From the NCBI RefSeq assembly GCF_963855985.1, contig NC_087093.1:2673501-2737500 (forward strand): a DNA stretch of 64,000 bases, given 5' to 3'. Source of the DNA: Ostrinia nubilalis (taxonomy: Eukaryota > Arthropoda > Insecta > Lepidoptera > Crambidae). The position numbers and the translations under genes are program-made. Shown one piece after another: positions 1 through 10,960 of the stretch; positions within the stretch are counted from its first letter, which is position 1; each line of letters begins with the position of its first letter. The notes under the pieces are model-generated. The model was not told where the DNA came from. It did not search any database and saw nothing but the letters and a program-made list of their open reading frames with translations.

Positions 1-188
1 TTTGAACCAAAACCATGCCTGCATCCGTATACGAGCGTGTGCTTCCGCCGATAGCGGTATTATTACAGAGTATTTTATTTCGTTTGATAAAACATTTGGG
101 TGAGCTGCAATATAAATGCCACGGGGAACGTGCAAGTTGCATTACAGGCTTAGTGTTGGGATATTTGAGATCTTTTTAGCACGTTTAG

Positions 189-300
189 GCTGAGTTGCAC
201 CACCTAACTTTAACGGTAAATATAACGATAACCGGTGTTTTTTTAGGAGTTTGACAGATTTTTGACGTTTCTCAAAGTAAAAGTAAACTTTTTGGGCTGA
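189..300 (+). mobile_element. Short TIR element, GGCTGAGTTGCACCA family, copy 1 (decayed right end)
   Basis: Starts with the left terminal repeat GGCTGAGTTGCACCACC and continues through the family body (ACCGGTGTTTTTT, then a run including GAGTTTGACAGA). Other copies lie at 12259-12365, 20313-20430 and 61725-61842. The right terminal repeat seen in full copies is not recognisable here, so this end is approximate. It is a non-coding MITE. Confidence 0.7.
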
Positions 301-690
301 TTGGTATCCAATATGCTTCGCTTGAAGTTCATAATAATATTACTTATCGTCGTTTTTAGGTTATTACGTTATAATATAAATTAATTTTGACCCTCTAAAG
401 GTCAAGGCGTACAAGAAAATTTAATTTAATTAATTGTTACGGAGCGATCATGCGACCACTTAGGATTCCACGAGTTTTTAGTTAAAACCAAAAACAATTC
501 GACATACATATTTTCCTTCAATAACGTGCATAATTTCCCCCTTTTGCAAAAAATGTTATTGTTGATATCAAATAAAATATTGAATACAGGACAGATGAAA
601 AGACAAACAATGTTAATAGCTCGCGTGATATCCAATTTAAAAATGTTTAATCCGTACAATCGAATGTAGCTTTTAAATACACCAGTAAGA
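301..690. other. AT-rich stretch, nothing recognised
   Basis: No coding signature or repeat relation is visible. The short minus-strand reading frame at 426-659 has low-complexity composition and no family resemblance. Confidence 0.5.
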
Positions 691-861
691 GTAGGCGCAC
701 ACCGTTGATTTTTAGTTAGCCGATAGTTGTGCCCGATTTTAAATTGTATGAAGAATCGGCCAAATCAAATCGGCGTAGTGTGCGCACTCCCATACATGCC
801 CATACTGATCAACTGCCCGACTATACTATCGGCCGACGAAAAATCAACGGTGTGCGCCTAC
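691..861. mobile_element. MITE with 23-bp inverted termini (GTAGGCGCACACCGTTGATT)
   Basis: The ends are near-perfect inverted repeats: GTAGGCGCACACCGTTGATT at the left and its reverse complement at 839-861. The interior carries inner inverted motifs (GCCGATAGT / ACTATCGGCC), so the whole 171 bp is semi-palindromic. A relative with GATAGTTGGGTCGG-type ends is at 28006-28142. It has no coding capacity. Confidence 0.75.
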
Positions 862-1339
862 CTTTAGTGCGAGCTGTGCGACACAATTTGCTTGCTCGTG
901 GCTGTTAAACAACTAAGTTTAGTACTTAAATTACTTTGACGTACTACGAGTATTCTTGTAGCTTAGAATGTAACGAGTTGAAAATTACTTTCTTTGAGTC
1001 AATCAAATTATATTGTGATCTGGTAAAATCTATCTTATATTCAAGCTGCAGTTTATTACATGTCTATGAAAGAAAGTAAATAAATGAGAAATAAATAAAT
1101 GGAAAATCTGTGCTACTGATGATGACTGTTTATATGTATACTGTATTAAAATAAACCTGGTTTTCCATATAAAGGTACCGGCTAGGACCTACCATGTTTT
1201 TTTTTTCTCTTTATTTATTTATAGAGGGTTTTGTAATTTAATTAACATGCCACCCTCATTGTAGGTTATATAAAGTAGGTACATAAATACAATTATCTAC
1301 GTTTCACACCCTTAACTACCATTTTGTAAAGCATTCAGG
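862..1339. other. Intergenic, AT-rich, nothing recognised
   Basis: Apart from short homopolymer runs, I see no gene or repeat signature here. Confidence 0.5.
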
Positions 1340-1384
1340 CTTCCCTGGTACCATGTTTTTTTAAACAATGCTAAATTATTTCTC

Positions 1385-1512
1385 ATAAAGGTAGCAGGAA
1401 GGCGCTGGATGTAGGCCGCTACCAACCAGTCATTATGAAAATCATTGGGGGATACCTATGTTCAGCAATGGACGTCCTACGGCTGAAATTATGAAGATGA
1501 TGACGATGATAA
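1385..1512 (+). mobile_element. RTE-type LINE 3' tail (GATGAT family), in duplicate unit 1
   Basis: Contains the C-terminal codons of the RTE ORF2 as a decayed reading (AGGAAGGCGCTGGATG.AGGCCGCTACCAA) followed by GGGGGATACCTATGTTCAGCAATGGACGTC and a degenerate GATGATGACGATGATAA tail. It is 5'-truncated, as most lepidopteran RTE copies are. Confidence 0.85.
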
Positions 1513-1718
1513 TTTATACTATATTGATCTCCTTATTGGATGTAGCTACTGATATGTAATGTCTTCCTTAATTGACAGTAGGTAATTATGTTTGTCTTTT
1601 GTTTTTTCTAGATCAAAAAAGTTTAGCTACTTTTGTATGCGAAAATAACATAAAAGGTAGATAGGTATCCAGGTACTAGGACCTACCATGATTTTTTAAA
1701 CGATGCTAAATATTTCTC

Positions 1719-1856
1719 ATAAAGGTACTTAGCAGGAAGGCGCTGGATATACGAGTAGGCCGCTACCAACCAGTCATTATGGAAATCTTTAGGGGATGCC
1801 TATGTACGCCAGTTCCTGTGGCTAAAATGATGAAGATGATGACGATGATAATTTAT
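1719..1856 (+). mobile_element. RTE-type LINE 3' tail (GATGAT family), in duplicate unit 2
   Basis: Same tail as at 1385-1512, carried by the second unit of the local duplication, with small insertions (for example within GCTGGATATACGAGTAGGCC) and the same GATGATGACGATGATAATTTATA end. The shared downstream flank shows it arose by duplication and not by a separate insertion. Confidence 0.8.
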
Positions 1857-1956
1857 AGAATGATCTTGTTATTGGATGTGGCTACTGCCTATGTGATGTC
1901 TTCCATCATTGACAGTAGGTATTATGTTTGTGTTTTGTTTTTTCTCGTTTATAAAA

Positions 1957-2257
1957 CGTACCTACTCGTACAACAACTGTCGTCATTACTAACAGCATTA
2001 TTCTTATTACACTGCTACAAACTAAAGCGTTGGTTTGTTACAAAGATGCCAATAAAAACATGGCTAACTGTCTCGGAGCTAATAGAGTGCGCTCAGCTGC
2101 ACCCGCGATGCTCAATTGTTTACGATATACGACTCTTGTTTGCGCAGGTGTTTTTGATATAAATCAAATTAATGTCTGAGAAGTTTGTATGGCGATGTGT
2201 TGATGTTATTATGGTTTGTATTTACTATCAGTTAAATAAAAAATCAAAGGTTAGGAG
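1957..2257. other. AT-rich spacer, nothing recognised
   Basis: Unique-looking sequence between the duplicated block and the next RTE tail. Confidence 0.45.
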
Positions 2258-2458
2258 GTTCTACTCGTAGTGAGCGTCGTACGTACCGGAAAACGCAGCG
2301 TGGGACGTCCACCCACAAGGTGGACCGACGACCTGATAAAGGTAGCGGGAAGGCGCTGGATGCAGGCCGCTACCAACCGTGCGATGTGGAAGTCATTGGG
2401 GGAGGCCTATGTTCAGCAGTGAACGTCATGTGGCTGAAATGATGATGATGATGATGAC
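2258..2458 (+). mobile_element. RTE-type LINE 3' end, best-preserved GATGAT copy
   Basis: Reads in frame as the C-terminus of an RTE ORF2 (GRPPTRWTDDLIKVAGRRW, then MWKSLGEAYVQQ) and ends with GGCTGAAATGATGATGATGATGA, the family's microsatellite tail. It is 5'-truncated; only about 200 bp are present. Confidence 0.9.
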
Positions 2459-2773
2459 TCGTACTGAGTGACGAAAAGTGTATGAGAAATACTTTCATAG
2501 CATTGTTATGAATGTTTCTCAAGTAATACATAGTACGAGTATACGGTTAGAATTAATTTAGTGATCGTTATCCGTCGTTAAGATTTAGTAAGAGGCTGTT
2601 AAATTGAAACAGTCTACTGAATACTAAAATAATTTTCTTGTTTTATATTCAAAGAAAGTGCCTAATACCGTTTTGCTTCCAGAAACAAAAAGATTAGTAA
2701 ATACATTGTTCCACACCAGACAATTAGTATCAAAGATTATAAGTATTTCTAACCTGTCTAACCTTACGACTTG
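2459..2773. other. Intergenic, AT-rich, nothing recognised
   Basis: No gene, RNA or repeat signature was seen. Confidence 0.45.
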
Positions 2774-2775
2774 TA

Positions 2776-3826
2776 TACAGTGTGTCCGGGCTTGTAGTGA
2801 TCAAACTTTAATGGCGTAATCTATGGACAATTTTATCGATGAAAATACTTCAAATTTGGGGCTTGACCCATTTGTCGCAAAATTACGAGGATTTAAGTTT
2901 TTAATTTTTAGTTTTCACCTCTTCCTTTAAAAACAAGTGAAAACGTGGGTAACTTAACATTAATAAGCGAATATTTGATATCATGCGATAGTCAATAAAA
3001 TTATCTATTAGCAGAAGTAGAAAACGGACACAAGTTTCATACATTTTATGGAAGTAAGAATGGATTGAATTAGAAAAAGACATGATTTTTTTCACTTCTT
3101 TTTCAGTTATTTGCCAACAAAAAAAAAACCAGGTCGTTAAAGTATGTTTTATTTGCATTGTATTATTAGTATTTGAGCTATTCTACAAAACAAATGTAAA
3201 TTTATTAGTCTACGTCTATTAGTTTCGACGTAATTGTTGAACAGAGGTACCCATTCCCAGCGGTTTCCATAGTAATCGGAATAGGTTGTGTGATTCTTTC
3301 AGGCAGTGCATTTTCGCATGTCGCGTGCGCTATGGAAACCGCTGGGAAGGGGTATCTTTGTTCAACAATTACGTCGAAACTAATAGACGTAGACTAATAA
3401 ATTTACATGCGTTTTGTAGAATAGCTCAAATACTTATAATAAAATGCAAATAAAACATACCTTAACGACCTGGTTTTTCTTGTGTTGGGAAATAACTGAA
3501 AAAGATGTGAAAAAAATCATGTTTATTTCTAATTAAATCCATTCTTACTCCCTTAAAATGTATGAAACTTGTATCTGTTTTCTACTTCTACTAATAGATA
3601 ATTTTATTGGCTATCGCATGATATAATTTTTTTGCTTATTAATGTTAAACTACCCTCGCTATCACTTGTTTTTGAAGGAAGAGGTGAAAACTAAAAAATA
3701 AAAACTTAAATCCTCGTAATTTTGCGATAAATGGGTCAAGCCCCAAATTTGAAGTATTTTCATCGATAAAATTGTCCATAGATTACGCCATTAAAGTTTG
3801 ATCACTACAAGCCCGGACACACTGTA
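2776..3826. mobile_element. 1.05-kb palindromic (foldback) mariner-like element
   Basis: Begins TACAGTGTGTCCGGGCTTGT and ends with its reverse complement at 3807-3826, flanked by TA on both sides (2774-2775 and 3827-3828), the Tc1/mariner target duplication. The two arms (about 2776-3260 and 3335-3826) are inverted copies nearly throughout, including motifs such as GGGGCTTGACCCATTTGTCGC and ACGTCGAAACTAATAGACG. They are separated by about 75 bp. No transposase is encoded. The reading frame at 2901-3158 is arm sequence, not a gene. Confidence 0.85.
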
Positions 3827-3828
3827 TA

Positions 3829-5299
3829 TCGCTATCCATTGTCGAAAAGGTATCCCGAACACTATATTTGTTGCGATAATCAACACACCAACTGCATTAT
3901 CATGCCAATTCCTTATCAGTCCTCAAGCCAAATTCGGCTCTAAAGGCTTAATAAAACAGACTGGAGTCGCTCATCCTATACCCGTTAGTATAATGGTAGC
4001 CAGTAATAGGCCAGCCGAGGAGATAAATGAAATGGTCATTGAAACAGATACAGTGGGCCCCGCGAGCGGAGCGCGATAGATTTTACTTCGGTTTGTACGC
4101 CGCTTGTTATTTAGCATCGTATGGGAGTTTCTTTGTTCCCACAAAAGGTAGACTTACACCTTGTGCCTAGCCCCATCTAATATTCAAACCAAAGTACAAG
4201 ATTTAAGATAAAGATTTTTGCTAACTGACTTGAAACTTTGCAGGCATGAAAATATTTTTTCCGAGTAGTACTTATAAGGCCAAAGTATTCACAGTGAATT
4301 TTCTCCAAAGTTAGCAGTCTTTTAAAGTCAAGAACAATACTGCATATGTACTATCGGCAACAGTGTTAACTGCCCATTGCCAGTCATGTCGTCTCGTTAT
4401 ATCGCAAAGAATCACAATTTGATGAGAGCGAGAGCAAAAACAGAAATGGATAGTTAACGCTGTGGCCGTGTGTACGTAGCATTTTAGGCAAATAAGTTAA
4501 TTTATCCAGTCATTAATTGACCTTAAAATGCATTGACTTAGAGAAGTATTTTGAAGTATTTTCATCCTTTACCCATTCTATAAATAAACGGCAGAGCCGT
4601 TTAGTTAGGGGCTAGGTAATTGATGACCAAAATGATGTAAACTTATTACAGTATTATAAGAGTGCACGACCTTTAACATTATTTTGATTACAAAAAATCC
4701 AGACTGTATATTAATCATATGCGTGTTAATTTCTTTCACTATAAGACTGTGTGCATTTACCGCTTATTAAAACGGTAATCCAGCGCGGCGCTATCGCCCA
4801 CGCAAGTATAGTTACGTGTGCAGCACCACATCAATAATATGGGCTATAGTGCAACGCCGGCTGCAGGAAATCTTGTGCTCCAGTGCAAGATGGCTTATAA
4901 TTAAAATTAGTTACCTAATTTTTATACAGAACGAGTGATAGGTACTTCCCGGCAGCGCCTCTTTTTAGGATCCAAACGCCAATACTATAATAGGAGATAC
5001 CTTAAGTCCTCTTTCTTTTGCTTATTAAACTGACATTCCTTAGGTAGTTCATGCAGGGTTTTGCTATGAGATTGCTTATATTGTGTAGGATACTTTATGA
5101 ACCAACCGAAAAAGTTTCTTGGAGGTGAAGGAAGAAACATGGTTTACTCGAAGATTAGCGATACAAATAATTACCATTGTATCACAGACAGATAATGACA
5201 TCTTTAATTCTAGTCCATTTATTGTCCCGAAGCAGTTAAGTAATACTGGTACCTACTTGTAAGGCTGCTTTTTAAAAACCTATTTGCTAAAAATAACTG
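3829..5299. other. Intergenic stretch between palindrome and LTR element
   Basis: Unassigned. It includes a less AT-rich block at about 3840-4080 open on the plus strand (frame 3798-4079; see findings) and a small semi-palindromic patch near 4778-4862 (GGCGCTATCGCCCA against TGGGCTATAGTGCAACGCC) that could be a short decayed MITE. No gene is supported. Confidence 0.4.
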
Positions 5300-5304
5300 G
5301 GTAT

Positions 5305-5456
5305 TGTAGTGTATAGACATTTGTCTCGAGCGCATACGTCACAGCCTAGTCGGCGGTGGGGGCATTCGGCGTCCGACCGTGGTGCGGGCAGGTCGTGCTG
5401 TGTGCGTAGGCGAGCCAAATAATAATCTAATGGCGGAGATAAAGGTGTACAATACA
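5305..5456 (+). repeat. 5' LTR (152 bp)
   Basis: Starts TG and ends CA. Every base matches the copy at 12102-12253. It is GC-richer than its surroundings. The target duplication GGTAT precedes it immediately. Confidence 0.95.
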
Positions 5457-5457
5457 A

Positions 5458-5470
5458 TGGCGACGAGGAT
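5458..5470 (+). other. Primer-binding site for tRNA-Ser
   Basis: TGGCGACGAGGAT lies one base after the LTR. It is the complement of a tRNA 3' end reading CCTCGTCGCCA, which is the 3' acceptor strand plus CCA of serine tRNAs that begin GACGAGG. Mag-type Ty3/gypsy elements are known to prime from tRNA-Ser. Confidence 0.8.
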
Positions 5471-7009
5471 TAAAAAGGAGTGTATAAAAAAAAAAAAAGA
5501 AGTGAGTAGGTACACGTATAAGTTAAAGTTATAAATTAACTCACGGAACATTATTAATTTCAAACAAAGTATCTATTTAGATTGTGCTTAAATATGAAGT
5601 GTTTACTTTATATTTTCTCAGCCACCAAAGTGTAAATGTGTGAAGAGTGATATTCCCGTTGTAATAATAAAGATAAGTGATGGTGTTTTTAAAATTAATT
5701 TATCGATCGGAAATAACGAAAATACTTTTTGTTGTGTGTGTGTTTTGCAGTAAAACGATTCTTAATATTTTACGTTAGTAACATGTACCTACATTAAGAA
5801 GTGGCTAATATAACACACTCACGAAAATAAGCGGAAAAGTAATAATCAGTAAAATATTAAAATAATTTATTTTATACTGAAAGTTAATCTGGTCTGCGCA
5901 TAGAAATATGACAGGAATTTATGACATAGTCATAAAATATGTTATGGGCTAGGTAAATATCTATTTTAACAATCAAATTACCAGCAAAAGTTTAATTACC
6001 TATCCAGTAATACAATTACGTAAAATACAGCACATACATGCAACGTAATTAACTAGAGGAATGCTGGGATCGATCACTATCCAATAACGGTATTTATTTT
6101 TAAATTATTGATTGAATTAAAATGTTTGATGCAATACACTCAAACCAAATTAGCAGTACCCATTTTGTCTATGCTTAAAATTGGTTAATGCCATGGAAAT
6201 GAATTATTTAATTACTAATTGTTGTACAAATCTAGATTAGTATAAACATGTTGGTGATATTTTAATATAAAATAAATTACCTTTTCCGCTCGATGGCGTA
6301 TGGTGACTATAGTCACTATTAAAAATAAATCGTAGTGTTATGGCAATTTATTTATTGACTTACCATAAGCGTAGGTGTATAATTATAACCCAGGTGTTAG
6401 TACTATCTATTTACTTTAATCGAGAAATGAATGAATGGAAATATTTATTTGAAATAAAACTCGTTTCACTGTTATTGATTATTATCTTGTTATATCAATA
6501 TTTAGAATAAACATACGAAGATTTGTCTGTTGGCACTTTGAGTTTACAACATGTAAACGATTATGTTCACAATACCATTACCTATCTAAAGGTGCTTACT
6601 AACGGCAAAATGTCGTTACCTCATCACATAATAAAATAAATTGAATTAACAAAATAAATAATTCGCAAGGATTATACATTTACATTTATTTTTGAAACGT
6701 TTACAAACTATAACACCAACCTACGCACACATCAACCTATGCACACAAATTATAGAAGTAACATAGCAGCTATATACTGGACACATAAGAACAGTACTAA
6801 ACATCAAGTTGTTACATAACAGCAATTATTAAATTTAACACAATAATGGACAGTAACGTTCACGAGCGTTCAGGTAGTAAAGGATGATACGACAGAACGC
6901 TTACAGACGTCATAGTTTTGATTCGTTTAAAATTGAAACTGCTCCCAAAGGCAATGCATATGAATAAGTAGTGTCTTTGGGAAGTAATTCTTAAATTGTA
7001 CAGTCCAAC
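5471..7009. other. Internal LTR-element sequence, non-coding
   Basis: AT-rich sequence where leader and gag would be expected. I find no gag-like frame (no CCHC knuckle, no capsid-like open frame). Confidence 0.6.
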
Positions 7010-7790
7010 AAAGTGTTAACTGGACATTAAATTGATAGAAGCAGTATATGCTGGACATTAAATTGTTAATAGCAGTTATAAACTGAACATTAAATTGTTA
7101 GCAGCAGTATAATATGCTGGACATTAAATTGTTAATAGCAGTTATAAACTGAAAATTAAATTGTAAGCAGCAGTATATGCTGGACATTAAATTGTTAACA
7201 GCAGTTATAAACTGAACATTAAATTGTTAGCAGCAGAATATGCTGGACATTAAATTGTTAGCAGCAGTATAATGCTGGACATTAAATTGTTAATAGCAGT
7301 TATAAACTGAACATTAAATTGATAGCAGCAGTATATGCTGGACATTAAATGGTTAACAGTACTTATAAACTGAACATTAAATTGTTAATAGCAGTTATAA
7401 ACTGAACATTAAATTGTTAGCAGCAGTATATGCTGGACATTAAATTGTTAACAGTAGTTATAAACTGAACATTAAATTGTTAGTAGCAGTATATGCTGGA
7501 CATTAAATTGTTAACAGCTGTTATAAACTGAACATAAATTGTTAGCAGCATTATATGCTGGATATTAAATTGTTAACAGCGGTTAAAAAACTGAACATTA
7601 AATTGTCAGCAGCAGTATATGCTGAATATTAAATTGTCAGCAACAGTATATGCTGAACATTAAATTGTCACATAAGAGCATTATAATGTTGAACATTAAA
7701 TTGTTATCAGCAGTATAATAATATGCTGACCATTAAATTGTTAACAGCAGTATATGCTGAACATTACATTGTTACATTAGAGTAGATAAA
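7010..7790 (+). repeat. Tandem satellite, about 32-bp unit alternating as ~62-bp dimers
   Basis: About two dozen units sharing a core ACATTAAATTGTTA. Two unit types tend to alternate: one introduced by TATGCTGG, the other by TATAAACTGA, each followed by GCAGCAG or GCAGTTA. Units diverge more towards the right edge (GTCAGCAACAG, GTCACATAAGAG). It sits inside the LTR element's interior. Confidence 0.9.
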
Positions 7791-8005
7791 TACTGAAATT
7801 GAAATGGTTACTTAAGAGCAGTATACTGAATATTGTATAATTAATTATATAATACAATCTGTTGAATACTGAAGTAAATAATATTGTTCAGTCAATCAAT
7901 ATAATATAATGTCGATATACCTATTCTATTAAAAAAAAAACATATTAAAATCTACACTATCCAAACAAGGTTTAGTGATGATGAAATCAGCCAATAGAAT
8001 ATTAA

Positions 8006-8395
8006 ATTGCGATTAGGCATTAAATTGCAATGAAGCATTAAATTGCAATGAGGCATTAATTTGCTATGACGCATTAAATTGCGATGACGCATTAAATTGC
8101 ATTGAGGCATTAAATTGCTATGACGCATTAAATAGCGATGACGCATTAAATTATAATGAGGCATTAAATTGCAATGAGGCATTAAATTGCTATGACGCAT
8201 TAAATTGCGATGACGCATTAAATTGCAATGAGGCATTAAATTGCTATGACGCATTAAATTGCGATGACGCATTAAATTGCAATGAGGCATTAAATTGCTA
8301 TGACGCATTAAATTGCTGTGACGCATTAAATTGCGATGGTGCATTCAAGTGCAATGACATATTAAATTGTGATGTGAGGCATTTAATTGCGAAGA
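8006..8395 (+). repeat. 18-bp satellite with 54-bp higher-order unit
   Basis: About 21 tandem copies of GCATTAAATTGCNATGA(C/G). In the centre, three variants follow each other in fixed order (GCAATGAG, GCTATGAC, GCGATGAC), giving a 54-bp higher-order repeat that recurs about three times. Because 18 is a multiple of 3, the minus strand stays open (7952-8344) and reads as a monotonous 6-residue repeat, which is an artefact. Confidence 0.92.
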
Positions 8396-8502
8396 CATCA
8401 TAAAGTGGGTAGATAGGACTTGATTGCAATTTTTAGTTGTATCAGTGTACCTACCATGGAAAAATCATTCTTGTCAAGAGTAAGTACGGCTAAGTAGACT
8501 TA

Positions 8503-8640
8503 CGCCTGTATTCACAAACGATGCTGCTTAAGTTAAGCAGCAAATCTAACGCACAGCGTTGAATAAAGCTCTGTGATTGGTTCGTTCATGTGTCACCCTG
8601 TGCGTCCATGCGCACTGTGGGACCTCATAGTAATGTTATT
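8503..8640 (+). mobile_element. MITE-like repeat (TGTATTCACAAACGATG family), copy 1
   Basis: GTATTCACAAACGATGCTGCTTAAGTTAAGCAGC, then CGCACAGCGTT, CTCTGTGATTGGTTCG, CACCCTGTGCGTCCA and CCTCATAGTAATGTT recur in the same order on the opposite strand at 37330-37463. It lies within the LTR element. It is non-coding. Confidence 0.75.
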
Positions 8641-9367
8641 CTTTGGAAGAGTTAGATTGTGATGGGGAGACAGTCTCCGGTTTAGTTATATTTTCAACGC
8701 AACTGTGACTTTTAACATAAGTGGTACTGAAGCAGACTAATTTATGAATGTGTCTCCCTAAACACTTGACATTGGCAGAATTACTGCGGCAATAAAAAAC
8801 GTGGGATAGTAAAAAGAAAAAAAAACAGGTGGAACAAATGATGTTAAGTTCGAATAGCATCTATGCGCTTATAACGACTTTTAAACATTGCAAGTTTGCT
8901 TCTGTCTGAGGTAATATTTGAATCTCACGAAATAAAAAGGAGGTTATTGCAGATTATTAGTAAGTGTCACTTTCTGAGATACAAATAATATTGATATTAA
9001 TACGTATAATTGTTAAAACGCTTATGTATACCTATTTATAAGAGATAATACGTAGTAAGAAGCATGCCGCGCGACCTCTCAGGCGTCCTCTTCTTCTGTC
9101 ACTTGTGTGTTCCAACCTTGGACGAATAAACCACAATAAGACATGACTAGCGATAGATATTTACTTATCGCGTGACCTTTAGCGAGTGACGGAAGCCTTG
9201 AAAGTCCATCCAATTGGCTTTCACCTATGGTCCCTATCACGGATCATCAGATCACAAAAAACTAAAGCGAGATGTGACAAGGAGGCATGGCCAGTGACGC
9301 AGCAATATGCCAAACAGAACACATTGCTCGCGATAGCAATGTGCCATGAAGTTGACGTTTTATGTAT
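8641..9367. other. Internal LTR-element sequence, nothing recognised
   Basis: No gag/pol signature. The short reading frames here show no family resemblance. Confidence 0.45.
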
Positions 9368-9551
9368 AAACTAGCTTTCCGCCCGCGGCTTCGCCCGCGT
9401 GGAATTTTGTCTGTCACAGAAAAACCATATCGCGCGCGTCCCTGTTTCAAAAACCGGGATAAAAACTATCCCATGTTCTTTCCCGGGACTCAAACTATCT
9501 CTATGCCAAATTTCATCAAAATCGGTTGCGAGGTTTAAGCGGGAAAGCGTA

Positions 9552-9600
<49 letters not shown>

Positions 9601-9632
9601 GTTACTTTCGCATTTATAATATTAGTTGGGAT
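9368..9632 (-). mobile_element. Helitron-like repeat ending CTAGT, with (CAGA)n tract, copy 1
   Basis: Read on the minus strand it ends with a GC-rich hairpin, GCGGGCGAAGCCGCGGGCGG, then AAAGCTAGT, the CTAG-type 3' end of lepidopteran Helitron-like repeats. It contains an internal GACA/GTCT microsatellite (about 9551-9600). A copy on the other strand is at 15429-15737. The 126-codon plus-strand frame over it (9399-9779) is repeat sequence. Confidence 0.8.
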
Positions 9633-9741
9633 AAACAGTTTATACTTATTGCTTGCGTAGTACAAAATATTATTCGCACAATGAGTACTGATATTGTGTT
9701 GAGTACTGACGTTGAGCACATTGAGTGGATAATGAGCACAA

Positions 9742-9749
<8 letters not shown>

Positions 9750-9774
<25 letters not shown>
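9750..9774 (+). repeat. Poly(A) run
   Basis: A run of about 25 A follows an ATGAGCACAACCAAATT context. It could be the tail of an unrecognised retroposon or a simple repeat. Confidence 0.6.
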
Positions 9775-10019
9775 CGTAATCGTAATTGACTGCGTATGTA
9801 GTGGTGCTGTATGCTATGTACGTACATTACTATGGCAACGAATAGTCGTACTGAATGCATCGTGTGCATTCTGTGCATGACACACACTCTTCGCGAAGTA
9901 TTGTTTTTGTTTTGATTACCTTGTGTGTATGAATTCCTAACGCGACACTGGGTTTCGAAATCAGCGCATTGGTTGGCATTTCTCTAGATCTGCATGGAAA
10001 TGGGAGATATTCAGATAAG

Positions 10020-10124
10020 TATATCGTTCGTTCGTTTCAGCCGAAGGACGTCCACAGCTGGACGGGGGCCTCCCCCAAGGATTTCCAGAAAGACCGGGCC
10101 TGCGCCGCCGGCATCCAGGCACAT
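10020..10124 (-). mobile_element. RTE-type LINE 3' tail (GAAC family), minus strand
   Basis: Reverse complement of the GAAC-tailed family: TTCGTTCGTTTCAGCCGAA, then GACGTCCAC and CTGGACGGGGGCCTCC. The only copy of nine in the window on the minus strand. It is nested in the LTR element. Confidence 0.85.
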
Positions 10125-10499
10125 AATTGTAAGCATATTATATTATGTATTATAATATAATATCAGTAGAGAAAGTTCAGCTATCAAGTGAGAAAATCAT
10201 ACATTTCCCACAATAAATCAGGCACTGTTTAAAGTTAGAGAGAAGAGATTGAATAGTCACCTGGAGCTCATACATAACTCGAAAGGGACTATTCATTCAT
10301 AAACATGCTGATGATGTATGGAATTACATGTGCTCCTGCAATATTCCATGTAGGTAACCCTGGATGGAGATTCTACACTTGTCACATACGAGTATTACTA
10401 TAGATAATGTTGTCGGTCAAAAGAAAACTGTGAATATCTTAATACGAAAGTTCAGTTTCTTGAACACGAACATGGAGTCATCCCTCTGAAAAAATATTG

Positions 10500-10960
10500 T
10501 AGTTAATAATGATTTTGGAGCACCGACCAACATCACAGAACTACAAAGTTTTATTGGCCTGGTCAGCGAGGTAGGAAAATGGATTCCTCACTTGGCAACG
10601 ATCACGAGGCCATTATAGGGGCTGTTGCGACAGAAGTAGGGTAGGGTATAATATAACCGATATTAAAGAAGCTGTGGGTAGCCGACAACATGCTTTTGTG
10701 ATAAATTAAACGCGGCCCGCCAGGGCCAGCCACGGCAACATCAGCCATGACGTCCATGAGCCATGGGTTTTTACAACCCTGAATATAAAATATTGATGAT
10801 GACTGTTAAAGGTCCTGTAGTGTACGCTGTATTAGTACAGTGCAATGACAAGGGACCACAAAACATCGTTTTGGGGATAAAACTGGTGAGCGCCGTTGTT
10901 GCCAGACTGAAAAAAATGTGCTGTGGTATGAGCGGTCGAGCACTTACTCAATAATATATT
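10500..10960 (+). pseudogene. Gypsy pol relic: RT C-terminus to RNase H
   Basis: Around 10520-10600 one frame reads PTNITELQSFIGLVSEVGKW followed by IPHLATITRP, the conserved linker after the RT domain of Ty3/gypsy pol. After stops and a shift, 10763-10954 reads FYNPEYKILMMTVKGP then YAVLVQCNDKGP, matching the start of RNase H. Where the family has its first catalytic Asp (usually in a TDASP context), TVKGP stands here, so the acid is lost. It cannot encode active protein. The upstream RT catalytic core is not recognisable. Confidence 0.8.

Larger units (their letters stand above)
1340..1955 (+). repeat. Imperfect tandem duplication, period about 340 bp
   Basis: The segment 1340-1610 recurs at 1675-1955 in the same order. 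Each copy has a CTACCATG / TACCATG plus poly-T start, then GCTAAAT.ATTTCTCATAAAGGTA, an RTE tail, a stretch beginning TTATTGGATGT and GACAGTAGGTA. The copies differ by many substitutions and small indels, so the duplication is old. The open frame at 1779-2162 crosses the second copy's RTE tail and is not a gene. Confidence 0.75.

Noticed and set aside
1779..2162. 127-codon plus-strand frame
   Set aside because: It begins in an RTE tail inside a duplicated block; the first unit of the duplication does not keep the frame open.
7952..8344. A 130-codon minus-strand frame with a repeated HxNLMxH pattern
   Set aside because: It is the 18-bp satellite read in frame; any array with a period divisible by three stays open. 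No start context or conservation is visible.
7010..8395. CRISPR array
   Set aside because: Regular repeats here have no unique spacers, and the sequence is animal nuclear DNA; these are satellites.
9399..9779. 126-codon plus-strand frame with DRQT repeats
   Set aside because: It runs through the Helitron-like repeat, its CAGA microsatellite and a poly(A) run.
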